A DNA stretch of 64,000 nucleotides from Straminergon stramineum (lineage: Eukaryota; Streptophyta; Bryopsida; Hypnales; Calliergonaceae), in NCBI GenBank assembly GCA_963920665.1, contig OY987266.1, positions 11,227,001 through 11,291,000 on the forward strand. The letters are read 5' to 3'. Below are positions 26,117-37,593 of this stretch, piece after piece. The position numbers and the translations under genes were made by a program. Below the pieces are notes generated by a model. That model worked only from the letters and a program-made list of their open reading frames with translations. It made no database searches and was not told the DNA's origin. The first letter of the stretch is position 1; each line of letters opens with the position of its first letter.

Positions 26117-26561
26117 GGTGCCCCTGGAACTTCCGCTCGAACTTCAATCGAAGGTTGGCAACGCAAAACAGAAACGGCGAGAGACCTGCGGCGAGAATTG
26201 CACAGCACTGGAAAACACAATTAGGGTTTGGGGATTCTAAAGACTCCTTTGGCTACCATCCGTTCCCATCAAGAGAGGTTTCACAGTACGGGAATAAAGA
26301 AGGAGATCCATAAAGTGATCGTTTATTAGCCGATTCGTCATTTTGGAAGAAAACAGGAATTGGCATCTAATCCAAGTCATTTCATATTTTTTTGGAGCTT
26401 TGTGGAATTAGTTAAGAATTTTTTAAATTGAAATACAATGGGCATCAAAAGCAACGACCTCCCGAAATGTGTCCTAAAATGTGCAGAGTCGGTACATTGT
26501 AGAAAGCAAAATGTATCTTTGCATCATCTTTAATGCTTGGTAGGAGTTTGAGCCTCCTACC
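26117..26561. other. mtACP upstream region
   Basis: The first about 150 bases are the likely leader and promoter of the ACP gene; beyond about 26.3 kb the sequence becomes AT-rich repeat flank. No further feature is seen. Confidence 0.4.
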
Positions 26562-26565
26562 TTAA

Positions 26566-27523
26566 CCCCTCACCACCCAAGGCCTGAACAGGTTCTAAAA
26601 CAACATTTTTTTGGAAGTGTTATAGATATAATTTTCACTAAGTTATAGAGATCTCAACCATACAATCTTGTAGTGCACTTGTTGTAGATGATATGCATCA
26701 AATTTGGTGTCATTTGATAGCATAGATTGAAAGATTATAATGTTTTAGTGTTGAAAAACAATGCTGAAATTTCCCTAAAAACACATTTGGAGGCGAAATT
26801 CAGTTTCTAAATCTACTTAAATGAAGAAACTTTAGACTGTGAACTGATTCAAAATCACCATAAAGACACATTGATGAAAAAAATATCATTTAATTGACTC
26901 ATTGTGTCTGCAAAATGACTTTGAAATGTCAAAAAATAACAAGAAAAGTTGCAAAAAACACATCAAAAACTAAACCTCCTTCAACTAAAATGCTTCTTAG
27001 TCATTCTTAACTTTGGGGGATGAGATGAAATTTTATACACATAAACTAATCTAGTATGCACAACTTTTACAAAAACATTATTGGAAACGAACATTGTATG
27101 AAGAAGAAACAAGCTGCCAAAGTTCATTGTAATCCAAAAATGTTGGGATTTTGAACTTCGAATTACTCCCAAACATTCAAAACAACATTTATTGATAGAA
27201 GAATTCTACCATAATAACTAGACTTCAAGGAGAACATAACCCAACAAATTTTATTGAAAACAAACTTTTCATGAAGGAGATACAAGCCCCTGAAGTTGCA
27301 GCCATCAAATGCAATTTGGTGAACTCAAATTGAACTTGTGAACTTCGATTGGCTTCCAAAAATTCAGTAAGTCTTGAATTGATCTGAAAATTTTATCACA
27401 AAACCTAGAAAAGATAGCGCAAATTTTTCAACAAGTTTTATTGAATTCGGATATCGGATGCAAAAGTTACAACACTTTGAATTTGACTTGAGGACACTTT
27501 TGGTCCCCTTTGGTGGTGAGGGG
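26566..27523. mobile_element. 958-bp TTAA-flanked element
   Basis: TTAA at 26562-26565 and 27524-27527 bounds an AT-rich segment whose ends are inverted repeats: left CCCCTCACCACCCAAGG, right (reverse complement) CCCCTCACCACCAAAGG, 16 of 17 matching. There is no sequence duplication outside the TTAA, so TTAA itself is the target duplication. The interior has no credible transposase frame, so it is non-autonomous. Terminal layout fits the piggyBac superfamily. Confidence 0.75.
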
Positions 27524-27527
27524 TTAA

Positions 27528-28501
27528 CCAAAGTTCTCTCATATTTTTTGGACCTTTGAAAGAATTCGTTGTGAATTTTGAAGTTGGAATCACAAGGTTT
27601 TGAAAAGTATCCACCCCTTATATGTTCATTGTTGGTATATTGACAAATGCAATTGGTACATTGAAGAAAGTAATATGTATCTTTGTGCTAAACATTGCTT
27701 TCAAAGATTGGTCACTTTATAGACCTCCTACCTTAGCAATAGAACTTGTCCAAATAAGAGTTTCATCACATGTCCTATTATTTAAATGTAAATTTTTTGT
27801 TGGATCAATTATTAGTGAAAAGGAGATTTTAGATTTTTTGACAATGCATTTTTGAGATAGAGTTTGTCTAAATTATGAATTTTCAAAGAGCTCAAAATTG
27901 GTGTAACCAACATCAACCTTAGGCTCTCATAAATAGAGGTTGTACATTTTAGGCTAAATTCTTTAAGGTTTTGTTTTTAAAATTGGTCATAATTAGGTAT
28001 ACTTACCTTAACTAAAGAATGAGGGCATGTGCATACTATGGTATGAATATCCACTCCCCACTTTTTGCCAATATTCATAATTTATTTAAAATCTTTATAA
28101 AAAAAATAGTGTGTGTATCTTTGCAAGTAGAAAAGAAGTCCTCTTGAAGTAGAAGTAGAGCATTTTGACTTTTAAATAGAGAGGTATTCCCTTTCAAAGT
28201 CAATTTAAAAGAGCACCAATGACGTGATAGTAGACTCACCTATAAATCAAGCAAACATCATATAAAAATGAATGTAGTGGATACCAAAATGGTCAATTCT
28301 TACAATGCCACTTATTCAATGATTGACTTCTTGCAATGGCTTCTCGAACATTTATAGTCTCTTCTAGATAGTGTAGATAATGGATGCTTATACTTTACAC
28401 TCATGACCAAATCAAGAAAATCAAGAAATTCAAGAACTTTCCTTAATCAAACTAATTCGTTGCTTGGCTTCAGTGAAAACTAAGCTTGGAAGATAAGTAT
28501 C
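27528..28501. other. AT-rich spacer between TTAA elements
   Basis: Low-complexity AT-rich DNA. A 77-codon frame at 27622-27855 has no recognisable product. Nothing else is seen. Confidence 0.4.
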
Positions 28502-28505
28502 TTAA

Positions 28506-30377
28506 CCCCTAAAGTCCCAAACAACATTTTTTGGCTTTATAGATATTTTGGGCAATTCACTACAAGTGGAATTTTCAATTTTTTCTTAGAAATTTTCACA
28601 CAATACGTGGACAAGGAGTAGCCTAAAGGCCCAATAATTTTCATAACTTTTGACTACATGGTTTAAAAGTTATTGTATGAAATGTAGTTTCTTTCTCAAC
28701 TTGGGCAGTCCGGGAATATTAGAAAAAATCACTTTTTTCAAAAATAAGAATTTGAAATTGCTTTTCTAGATTTATATTTACATAGAAACCTTTGAATCAT
28801 TTCATTTTGATTAATGAGGTGAAAGTTATGAGGAGTTTTAGTTTGTAGGCATTTATGGATTCTCTAATTTAAAAGAAACTTTGAAGTCCTTCATTTAACT
28901 CAATTTTCAATATTTTTTGAAAAAAATAAAATAGAGGATGTAAATTGTTTATCACAATATTACAACCATTAGGATTGGCATTTTTCAGTTCTATAACTAA
29001 ATTCTTAACCATTTAGTATTTTGAATCATTCTCTACTTCTTTCTACTTACTATTTTTTTCCTATATGTTGTAGAATTCCAAATGATTTGAATTTTTTCAA
29101 GAATGTAGCCAACTTGCCTTGAAGAATGAATCCAAAGACGCACATCCACTTTGAACATTTCTTCATACAAATGTGTCCTTGTAAAGTGAAGTTGCCTGAT
29201 TTTTTGTAGAGACAAAAAAAGGATTTTTGTCAATTCAAACACTAATATCTTGCAATGAACATGGTGAAAATTTCTAAAATGCTTTCCACTTCTTTTGAAA
29301 CCAACTTACTACAAGATCCTATGGTTACATGTGTCCCCAAATGCTTTTTTTTCTAAAATTTGGTTCTTTTACTTAACCCCTAAAGGACCAAATGGTGTTT
29401 TTTGGCAACATAGCGATTTTGGGCAGCTCAATACGGATGGAATTTTTATTTTTTTTCTTTGAAATTTTCACACAACATGTGCCCAAGGAGTAGCTTTAAG
29501 ACCCAATAATTTTCATAACTTTTGAATACATGGTTAAAAAGTTACTATATGATATGTTTATTCATTGCTCGGCGGGCAGCTCGGGCAGCAAAAAAAACTT
29601 CTTCAAAAATCACTTTTTTTTTAAATAAAAATTTGAAATTGATTTTTAAGATTTATATGTATATGAAAAGCTTTGAATCATTCCATTTTGATTTATGAGA
29701 TGAAAGTTATGAAGAGTTTTAGTTGTGGGTAGTTTGTGGGTAGTAATGGAATCTCTACTCTAAAATAAACTTTGAAGACCTTTATTTCACTCAATTTTTA
29801 ATATTTTTGAAAAAAAATAAATAGATGAGATGTAGATTGTTTATTACAACAAATTTAACCATTGGGATTGATATTTTTCAATTCCATAAATAAATTATTA
29901 ACATTTTAGTATTTTGAATCATTCTCTACTTCTTTCAACTTACTATTTTTTTCCTATATGTTGTACAATTCCAAATGATCTAAAATTTTTCAAGCATGTA
30001 GCCAACATGACTTGAAGAATGATTCCAAAGAGTTACAACCATTTTGGACATTTTTTCATAATGATCTGACCTTGTGAAGTGCATCTGCCCGGGTTTTTGC
30101 AGGGCCAAAAAATGGCTTTTTGTCACTTCAAATGCTAATATCTTGAAATCCAAACGGTGGAAATTTCTGAAATTTTTTCCACATATTCCCAAAACAGCTT
30201 AATACAAGATCCTACGGTTACATTTGTCCAAATTTTTTTTTTTATAAAATTTGGTACTTGTAATAGAAATGACAGTTTTGAAGCGGTTTTGGTGAAAACA
30301 TAGTCAAATACCTTTAGGGGTTAAGATGACAATTTTGGAACGTTTTTGGTGAAAACATAGTCAAAAACCTTCAGGGG
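28506..30377. mobile_element. Compound TTAA-flanked element with duplicated ends
   Basis: Two left ends and two right ends, each at a TTAA. Left: CCCCTAAAG at 28506 (TTAA 28502) and CCCCTAAAGGACC at 29377 (TTAA 29373). Right: CCTTTAGGGG ending 30320 (TTAA 30321) and CCTTCAGGGG ending 30377 (TTAA 30378). The bodies 28502-29372 and 29373 to about 30255 are a diverged direct repeat of about 870 bp, and the right ends are a direct repeat of about 57 bp. No transposase frame remains. It looks like a tandem or nested insertion of one non-autonomous family. Confidence 0.7.
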
Positions 30378-30381
30378 TTAA

Positions 30382-31522
30382 ATATGACAAATACATCAAT
30401 CTCCTCTATGATGGCATTTGTCATTGAAGTAAAATAATGGAATATTTTGATCCCTTGATCTTAGATAAATTATTTAATCAAGCTCTAAGGGTTAAAATTT
30501 TCTTCCAATGTGTGTAACTATTGTAAAGTAAAATAGCTCCTTGTTGTTACTTTGATTGGTGCATTCACACACAAAAATTGTAATGCATGGAAAAATAGAA
30601 ATATCTTGATTACTAAAAATATAAATATGGATTTCCATTATAGAGAATCTACATGTTTGACATTCCTAGTTAAATTTTAGTTCAATTAATTTCTAAATCA
30701 TTGACCAAAAATGTCATTCAAAAATTTATGACAATAATTGAAAGTTTGACCTGTAACTGAGGCTATTTCAATCTTATCATCTTCTTCTCTAATGAAAACT
30801 TTCACTCCCAATATGCCATTGTTTTGTTGTACTTGTATCACTTTATACTTTTGACTATATTAGAATGCAGAGAAGTAAATGCATTAGGATGCAACAATTG
30901 AATCATCCATCTAACATTCTCAATAATAGCTTGTCCCCTTGTAAAGAATTTTTAAAAAGAAATTATATTATAAATACACTTACTTATATGAATCTCATTC
31001 CATTTGTCACATTGTATTGTTTATATATAACACAAGGAAATGAAGAAGAAAAATGTATGTTCTTACACCCATATAAATGAAGAGTTTAGGAGAAAATTTT
31101 TATTATTAATTTATGACACATATTCATATTTTAAGTGGTGAATGAAACCTTTCATGCTTCCTAGTATTTAACAATATAAATACCGGTAGTCAAAAATCAT
31201 AGAATTGTGCTTAATAATCTTTAACTCTTTTTCCAACAACTATTGCAAAAGAAATTGAATGATGTATGATAAATGACAATTATCCTTGTATTTTCCAAAG
31301 TCATATTATTTTGGAATGTGGACTCAAATAACTAAGTGGTTCTTTACTTCAATCATTTTTTGTCTCATGATTCTTTAGAGAATTGTAACATTAAATGTTT
31401 TTCAGGCCTATGGAAGACAATTTCAAGTCTGTTCTCCATTATGTAAACAAGCCACTATTGTGTAGAATTAAAAAATAATTTAAATATTAAAAAATAAATA
31501 AAAATAAATAAAAATAAATAAA

Positions 31523-31555
<33 letters not shown>

Positions 31556-33384
31556 CTATTTTTTAAAATTATTTAAAAAATATATTATCTGACTTGGCCA
31601 TCTCCTAACCACATTAGATAGCTTATGTGGCGGAGTTCCCACATTCTCCATAGTCGAGGAAATTGCAGTCTTGTAGAGGCCCAAAAAACATCTAATGCCT
31701 AATCCATAGAGTTTTATGTGCAAGGATGATTTTAAACTTCATAATGAGCATTGCTTGACAAAACTCCTTTAATAAATTTATCTCAATGTTTCTATAACAT
31801 GTTGAAGTAAACCACTAGTATGGATGGTAATGCCTACAAGATTTCAATTTGTTGATTTATGGAAAATATTTAATTTATAAGAATCCAAATTAACTATTTA
31901 TTTTTAATGTAACTCACCATTGATTGATTCATCTTAAATCCTAAGTGCCCAAGCCTTTCAAAGAATATTTTTCCTGTAAAAATATAGCATGGATTTATAG
32001 TTATTTCCAGTGAAGTAAGTTGATTTTTTTTTTAAGTCCAACCATTTAGATGTTTAAAGAGATTGTTTATTGTTGTGCATGCCAATTTTGAATTTTAAAT
32101 TGCATAGGAGTTGTGAAATTATAATAAGAGAATTGTATGTATTTTATTTTGAGTATGTTGCCCCTCCCCCAAATGTTTGAGAAATTTACATATAGGGATT
32201 TTTTGAAATTGGAGGTGACCTAAACAACCAAAAATTGTATTAGCACAATAAAATGCACTTCCAAAAATCTGAAGTTCAAATGAAGTGCTATCAAACTCAT
32301 TACACAATTCACCTTGCAATTGTTGAAATGCAATTTTTTTGATAAGTAGAAATTGCAAATAACTTCAAATCATCACTTGCATGTTTAAATTTTCGATAGT
32401 GAAAATCATAAAAACACTTTATTGTTTCAAACTATTTTCAAAGAAAATGGATAAGTACAATTTTTTAGATCTCAAATCAAGTGAAATTCACAAGCTTTGC
32501 TCAAAGCCGGGAAATAAATTAAAATTCACAAGCTTTACTCTTCCACTAATGATATGTATATGCCTTCGCAGACCTTTCAAAAATCAAATATTTACCTATT
32601 TTACCAAAAAATTAAAAATTTCAATAGTTCACCTTCAATACTATTACTCGTAAAAAAAATTAAAGTAGTCAAAGGAATTTAACAACCCTGCACCAAAAGA
32701 AGCTTGAAATTTTGGATCGACCATATATGGTCAATTAAGTGGTTAAGGGTTAAGTTAACCAATATCAATACAATTGTTGCTCATGTATAGTGTGTAGTGA
32801 CAATCAAAACTAGGTACACAATTTGAAGTGCCAACTTTCATGAACAAATAGAAAATTTTCAAAGCTTGCTTAAAAAATCTAAAGGTTGAATGAAACAATA
32901 TATTCTTGTATAGATGAGCAAAGTTACACATCAAATTGATAACAAAAACATTCTTCTACAAAGCCAAATAAACAACTGAGGGAGTCGACCCATTTTTGAC
33001 CACTTAAGCAGATACACATACTGCAAGGGAGGTTTCAATAGTGGGGAACTTTTTTCCATGAGAAGAAATAGAGTTCATAAGGTTTCCATAATTTTTCAGA
33101 TTTTTTTTCCTCACAAAATAATTACTACAAATTTTTAAGCTAAAGATTATGTTCTACCCATATTGGCCATACAGACCTTCCTCTTTTCGACCAAAGGCTG
33201 GTTGCAAAATCCAAGAAGGGTTGGGTCCAAATTTGAGAGTCTTGTAGCCAATTATAATGCACCACAACTGCCCGGGAATTGTGCCAGCATTAATTGTTGC
33301 TAATCACCTACTAATTGAAATTACTCCACCCTATGTTGCCAGACTAGGTCTGTAATTAGTAAGGGGTCAGCTCCCTTATATAAT
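30382..33384. other. AT-rich spacer
   Basis: No gene recognised. It contains isolated GGGTTAA strings at 30489 and 32745 without detectable partners, and the microsatellite listed separately. Confidence 0.4.
31487..31555. repeat. Compound microsatellite
   Basis: AAATAAATAA-type units grade into an AT dinucleotide run and then a GA dinucleotide run of about ten units (31532-31553). Confidence 0.9.
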
Positions 33385-34516
33385 ATACTCTCTATTGTTC
33401 AAAATAAATCCTCAAACTTCAACATTTTGTCCAATAACCTTTTGCTTTCAATACAACAAAAATCCTTCTCAATATACTTTTGTAAAGTTTCTTACAATCT
33501 TTTGCATCAAAACCAAGATAGAAACTACATACATTCTCCTACAATTCTTGAACTCCTCTAGGCCTTAGAATGATTTGGTTTAGATGTTGCTTGAGAAGGG
33601 CCCAAAAATATTCCATTGGATTCAGATTTGGAGGTTGTATTGGCCATTGAAGGAACTTATTTGGTTGTAAAGAAGTCACAATTGAACATTTTTTGCCGTA
33701 TGTTTAGGATCATCATCAAGTTGAAAAACCACCCTACTAGGATCTAAGTTGTAATTTTGTATGGTGATCCAAAAGTAGGTTTCTAAAATATTTTTTTAAA
33801 GATGTTGTTCCATCCTACCTTCAATTTGGTTCTAAGTTCTAGGTCCAAAAACAGTCATACAATTGCTAATCATGATTGAAATCACCACCATGTTGGGCAT
33901 TTTGACTAATATACTGATGTCTATGTCTCTCCCCTTCTCTTAACCAACCCCATGATCTTCCATTTGAATTAAATAGGTTAATCTTGGTCTCATCATGAAA
34001 ATAGCATGTATCCAATCATCAACAATCTAGTTTTTGTACTTGTGAGCAAATCTCAACCTTGAAAGAACATGTCTTCAAGCAAGAAGAGGTTGATTTTGTT
34101 GCACATGAACACCCAAACGATCATCTTTCAAAGCACGCCTCAAAAGCATTGTTTGAAAAGTATTTGCCTATTTTTCTCAAAACTACTTTGTAGCTGCACT
34201 TGCAATTTTTGAGACAACTAGCCATAATGAGGTGCACATTGTGCTCCTCTCTTGCTTTCTAAGAATCCTTGGACATCCTTTGCTTTCCTTTCCTATTTCT
34301 CCTTTTGCAAATGAACTACTAAAGACTAACTCATTCCAAGTAATGTTGCAACCTTACGTGTAGAAACACTACTCCTAAATTGTACCAATGCTTAGTGCTT
34401 TCATGATTCAATCAACCGAGGTATATAGATACAATTGACAAATCATTTCTCACTACAAATGGTACACAACAAGAGATACACAATGGAGCCTAAAATACCC
34501 TCATCTTATAGTAGAG
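33385..34516 (-). pseudogene. Decayed Tc1/mariner transposase
   Basis: Minus-strand relic of a DDE transposase in several broken frames. Visible pieces in order: a helix-turn-helix-like STRKVATLLGMS (near 34360), RLRFAHKYKN then DDWIHAIFHDETKIN with the first catalytic Asp (near 34000), AQHGG (near 33890), DDDPKHTAKNVQL with the second Asp (near 33700), and PPNLNPMEYFW with the final Glu (near 33620). Stops replace Trp-type codons after KNVQL and elsewhere, and frames shift between blocks, so it cannot encode an active enzyme. Weak inverted ends (ACTCTCTATT near 33388 and its likeness near 34510) suggest the element limits. It is the only transposase I can recognise in the window. Confidence 0.82.
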
Positions 34517-36330
34517 AGTGCACAATGAAATTTTGAAGTTCACTAAGAAGTGGCAACCAAAACTAAGTAGCAATGTCTCTCTCCTTGGATGACAATTTCT
34601 TGGATGACAATTTTGTTAGCTTGTATCATAATGAGATTTTCATCTATGTAGAAGATTGGATGAATTGTAATGAAAAAAGTAACCTTTTCATTTGACTTAT
34701 TTGTTGCTTGGAAATTTTAGTTGATTGTGAGTATTGTGAAGTTGTACTCACTTTTGATTAATACTATATTATTTTATGATACCATAAAATGACCATAGAG
34801 ATGTATTATAATCACTACGTTAGAAAAAACTAATTTTAACAACTAGGTTTTAAATTGAATCCATTTCAATCATTTCCATAAATTTCAACTAATAATAAAG
34901 GCATAATTATTTGTTTTTCAAAAATACATTTTTATCTGTAAAGGCCCCAAAGAACATTTTTAGGTTGCATTATAGGATATGGACAACATATTTGAACAAA
35001 ATGGAAAGAGAATGTATTTATTCAAATTCAATTTGAACATATAAAGTTTAAATTGTTTAATTGTAAGTAGATTTTAAAGTAGAGGTCATAGTAGTCAAAC
35101 TATTTTTTTTGAAAATAATACTAAGTGGACGATATAATCCAAGTGCCAAAAGTCTTACTTTCAAGAGAAAGTAATAGTATTTTCACCGTAAAAGCTTTTC
35201 TCTTCTTTTCTAATCAATGCTAGATGAAATTGACAATAATAAAAAAGATTTGCATGTTTCAATTTCTATATTATTATTGGTGAATATCCAAAGATAAAAT
35301 GCTTCAAAACTTGGATTCACAATTAGATTATAAAGATTTTTTGAAATTTAATTGTGCAAATATAATTATTGTACAATGATGATTCTTTTTTTGATATAAA
35401 TTTAAAAAAACACTTGAAGAATGTATTTTGTAGTTATTCTTTAATTTACCTAAAATCTCTCAATCTTTTTGTTTTCTTTAATGTAAGATTGATAATCATG
35501 ATAGCATAGAGCTTTTGTATTGATAATTGACATCATATTATTGGGTACAATATTCATGTAAGAAGTGCTTTGCACTATGTAATAGATTAGATTGTACTAT
35601 AGTTTAAACTTAAAATATCAAATTAGTATTCATTAAAAATATTAGTTGTAAATTAATTTAACTTGAAATGTTTGGTACACCAAAATGGGGTACCCTAGGC
35701 ATTTATGGGATAGAGTGTTTTCCTTGGTGTGATGGAGGAAGGAAACTCACCTTCCTTCTTTGTTCCTTTTTTTCTCCTTTGGAAAATGCTTGAACTCATT
35801 ATTTATCACTAGTGACAAAAATTTGGAAGAATCTACTTCTCATTTTAAATTAGAGATTCAAAATATAATAAGCCATTCCAAGAAATATGAAATCGACCAA
35901 CAGTAAAGTAGATGACAATTTTTTTTCATTTATCCCCCTTCTTGAGGCAATGAGAGGGACAAATCTCCTCGGCTATGTAAATGCGACCACTTGAAGGTGA
36001 TAACTTGACCAATATTGTTATTTTTTGCAATTTTTTTTGGTGATTGGCTACAACCCAAAGACATTGGCCCTTTTTTATTCATGGAAATTTTCATTTTTTC
36101 CCGTTAAAAATATCCAGATTACTACTATTTTCTAAGACCAATAGCCAAATCTTACCTAGGTATCACCCAAGTATCACATGAGTATTGAGGAAATAGCTGG
36201 CTACTTCTCCCAAATGATAAAAAAATCACTGATCCTGACGGTGCGACAACTGAAGGCACCCTCCCAGAGTCCCAGTCCTGTTTAGAAACTTGAGCCAACA
36301 GGGCACTCAGGCAAGTAACGTAACTTAAGC
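34517..36330. other. AT-rich spacer
   Basis: Homopolymer-rich AT sequence with no frame worth calling. Composition shifts to higher GC near 36.2 kb. Confidence 0.4.
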
Positions 36331-37593
36331 GCTGAGTTGGCAGCCGCATCTCATCCAATGGGGAACCAGCTATGGCCCACTGTAGTCAAGTGCCTGGAAA
36401 AATTTGAATGCAGGGAGGGACGGGCGCCCCACCCAAGACCCCTCCCTCCCCGTCCTCGTTCCGTTCGTATCCCTTCGTTTTCGTGTTATTTTCCCGTGGA
36501 GTTTTGGATCCCCGCGTGTTTTTCATCATCGTTGCCGCAAGGAAGGGGAGTGTGCGTCCCAGCTTACGAATGCACCCCCCACCATTGCCTCGTGCTTGAA
36601 TCCACGCCCATCGACTTCCCATCATCACCACTATCGACTCCGCACGCTGCCTGCCTTATGCTAAGTTATGTGGGCAGTAACTTAGTCTAGGTCTGCTGTT
36701 GTTGTCGTAGTTGTACCAGCATTGCGCTTCTGCCACCCTGCGTCTTTTGGTCTACCCGAGGCAGCAAGCAACGTTACCACTTGCGGCCTGCTGTTCCATC
36801 ACTGGACGTTAATTCCACCTGGAAGCTGGTGCTCGTGTTGTCGTGCCGTGGAGCATGTTCGCGGCGTTTTCTTGGTGCTAGGGACTAGGGAGGGAGGGGG
36901 AGGTCGCGTGCTCCTGCGCTTTGGTGGTGATTTGATGGCGACTGGGAGCGAGGGGAGCTGGCGAGTGATTTTTAAGGCGGCTTGGTTGAGGAGGAGGAAT
37001 GATGTGCTTGTTTTGATTGGCATTTGATTTGGTGATCGTTTAGGGGAAGCGCTCGTGGTTTGGAGTTTTTTTGCGAAGCTCGGGACTGGATATGTTTGGT
37101 TGCACTGTTTGTCGCCAAGTGCGTTGCAGACAGGGAGGTTTTGCGTTGATCTGATTTTTCGACAAGCAAGGTTCAAGGGGGATCAATTTTGAGAGAAGCT
37201 TAGCGAGCTTAGTCAAGTGACATTGTAACCAGGTGCTAGGTCCTATTGGTGAACAGGACGGGGGACGTCTTGACCTGGTATCGATGGCTTTCTTTCTGCG
37301 ACTCTGGAGGCGACCAGATCTTCTTGAGGCGAGTCCGAATTTGCTGGACTCTCAGCTGGTGTTTAAAGCTGGAGAGTTGTGGTACGGATCGTAAGGTTTC
37401 TTGCATCAGAGAAGGTTCGGTCGTGGTATCTTTCGAAATATGGCACTTTCTGTCAGGCTCGATGACAGGAGGCATTTTAGGAGTCGTATTGTGTGCAATC
37501 AAACTTTAGCTCGATTGCAGGGCATTTGATTTGAGGTAGTGGACGCACTCGAGATACTTACAGGCACTCTCCATTGAAAGGTGCTCTGAGACT
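36331..37593 (+). promoter_or_regulatory. GC-richer upstream/leader region of AUG6
   Basis: Sharp change from AT-rich spacer to GC-richer DNA about 1.25 kb before the AUG6 ATG, as expected of a plant promoter plus long 5' UTR (possibly with a leader intron). Open frames here (36337-36690, 36722-37027) overlap one another in several frames and look like composition artefacts. No specific element is identified. Confidence 0.4.

Noticed and set aside
30489..32751. GGGTTAA strings at 30489 and 32745 as right ends of further TTAA elements
   Set aside because: No left end with complementary inner sequence could be identified.
36337..37176. Several frames of 80-125 codons on both strands
   Set aside because: Overlapping in many frames, no motifs; explained by the GC-rich AUG6 upstream region.
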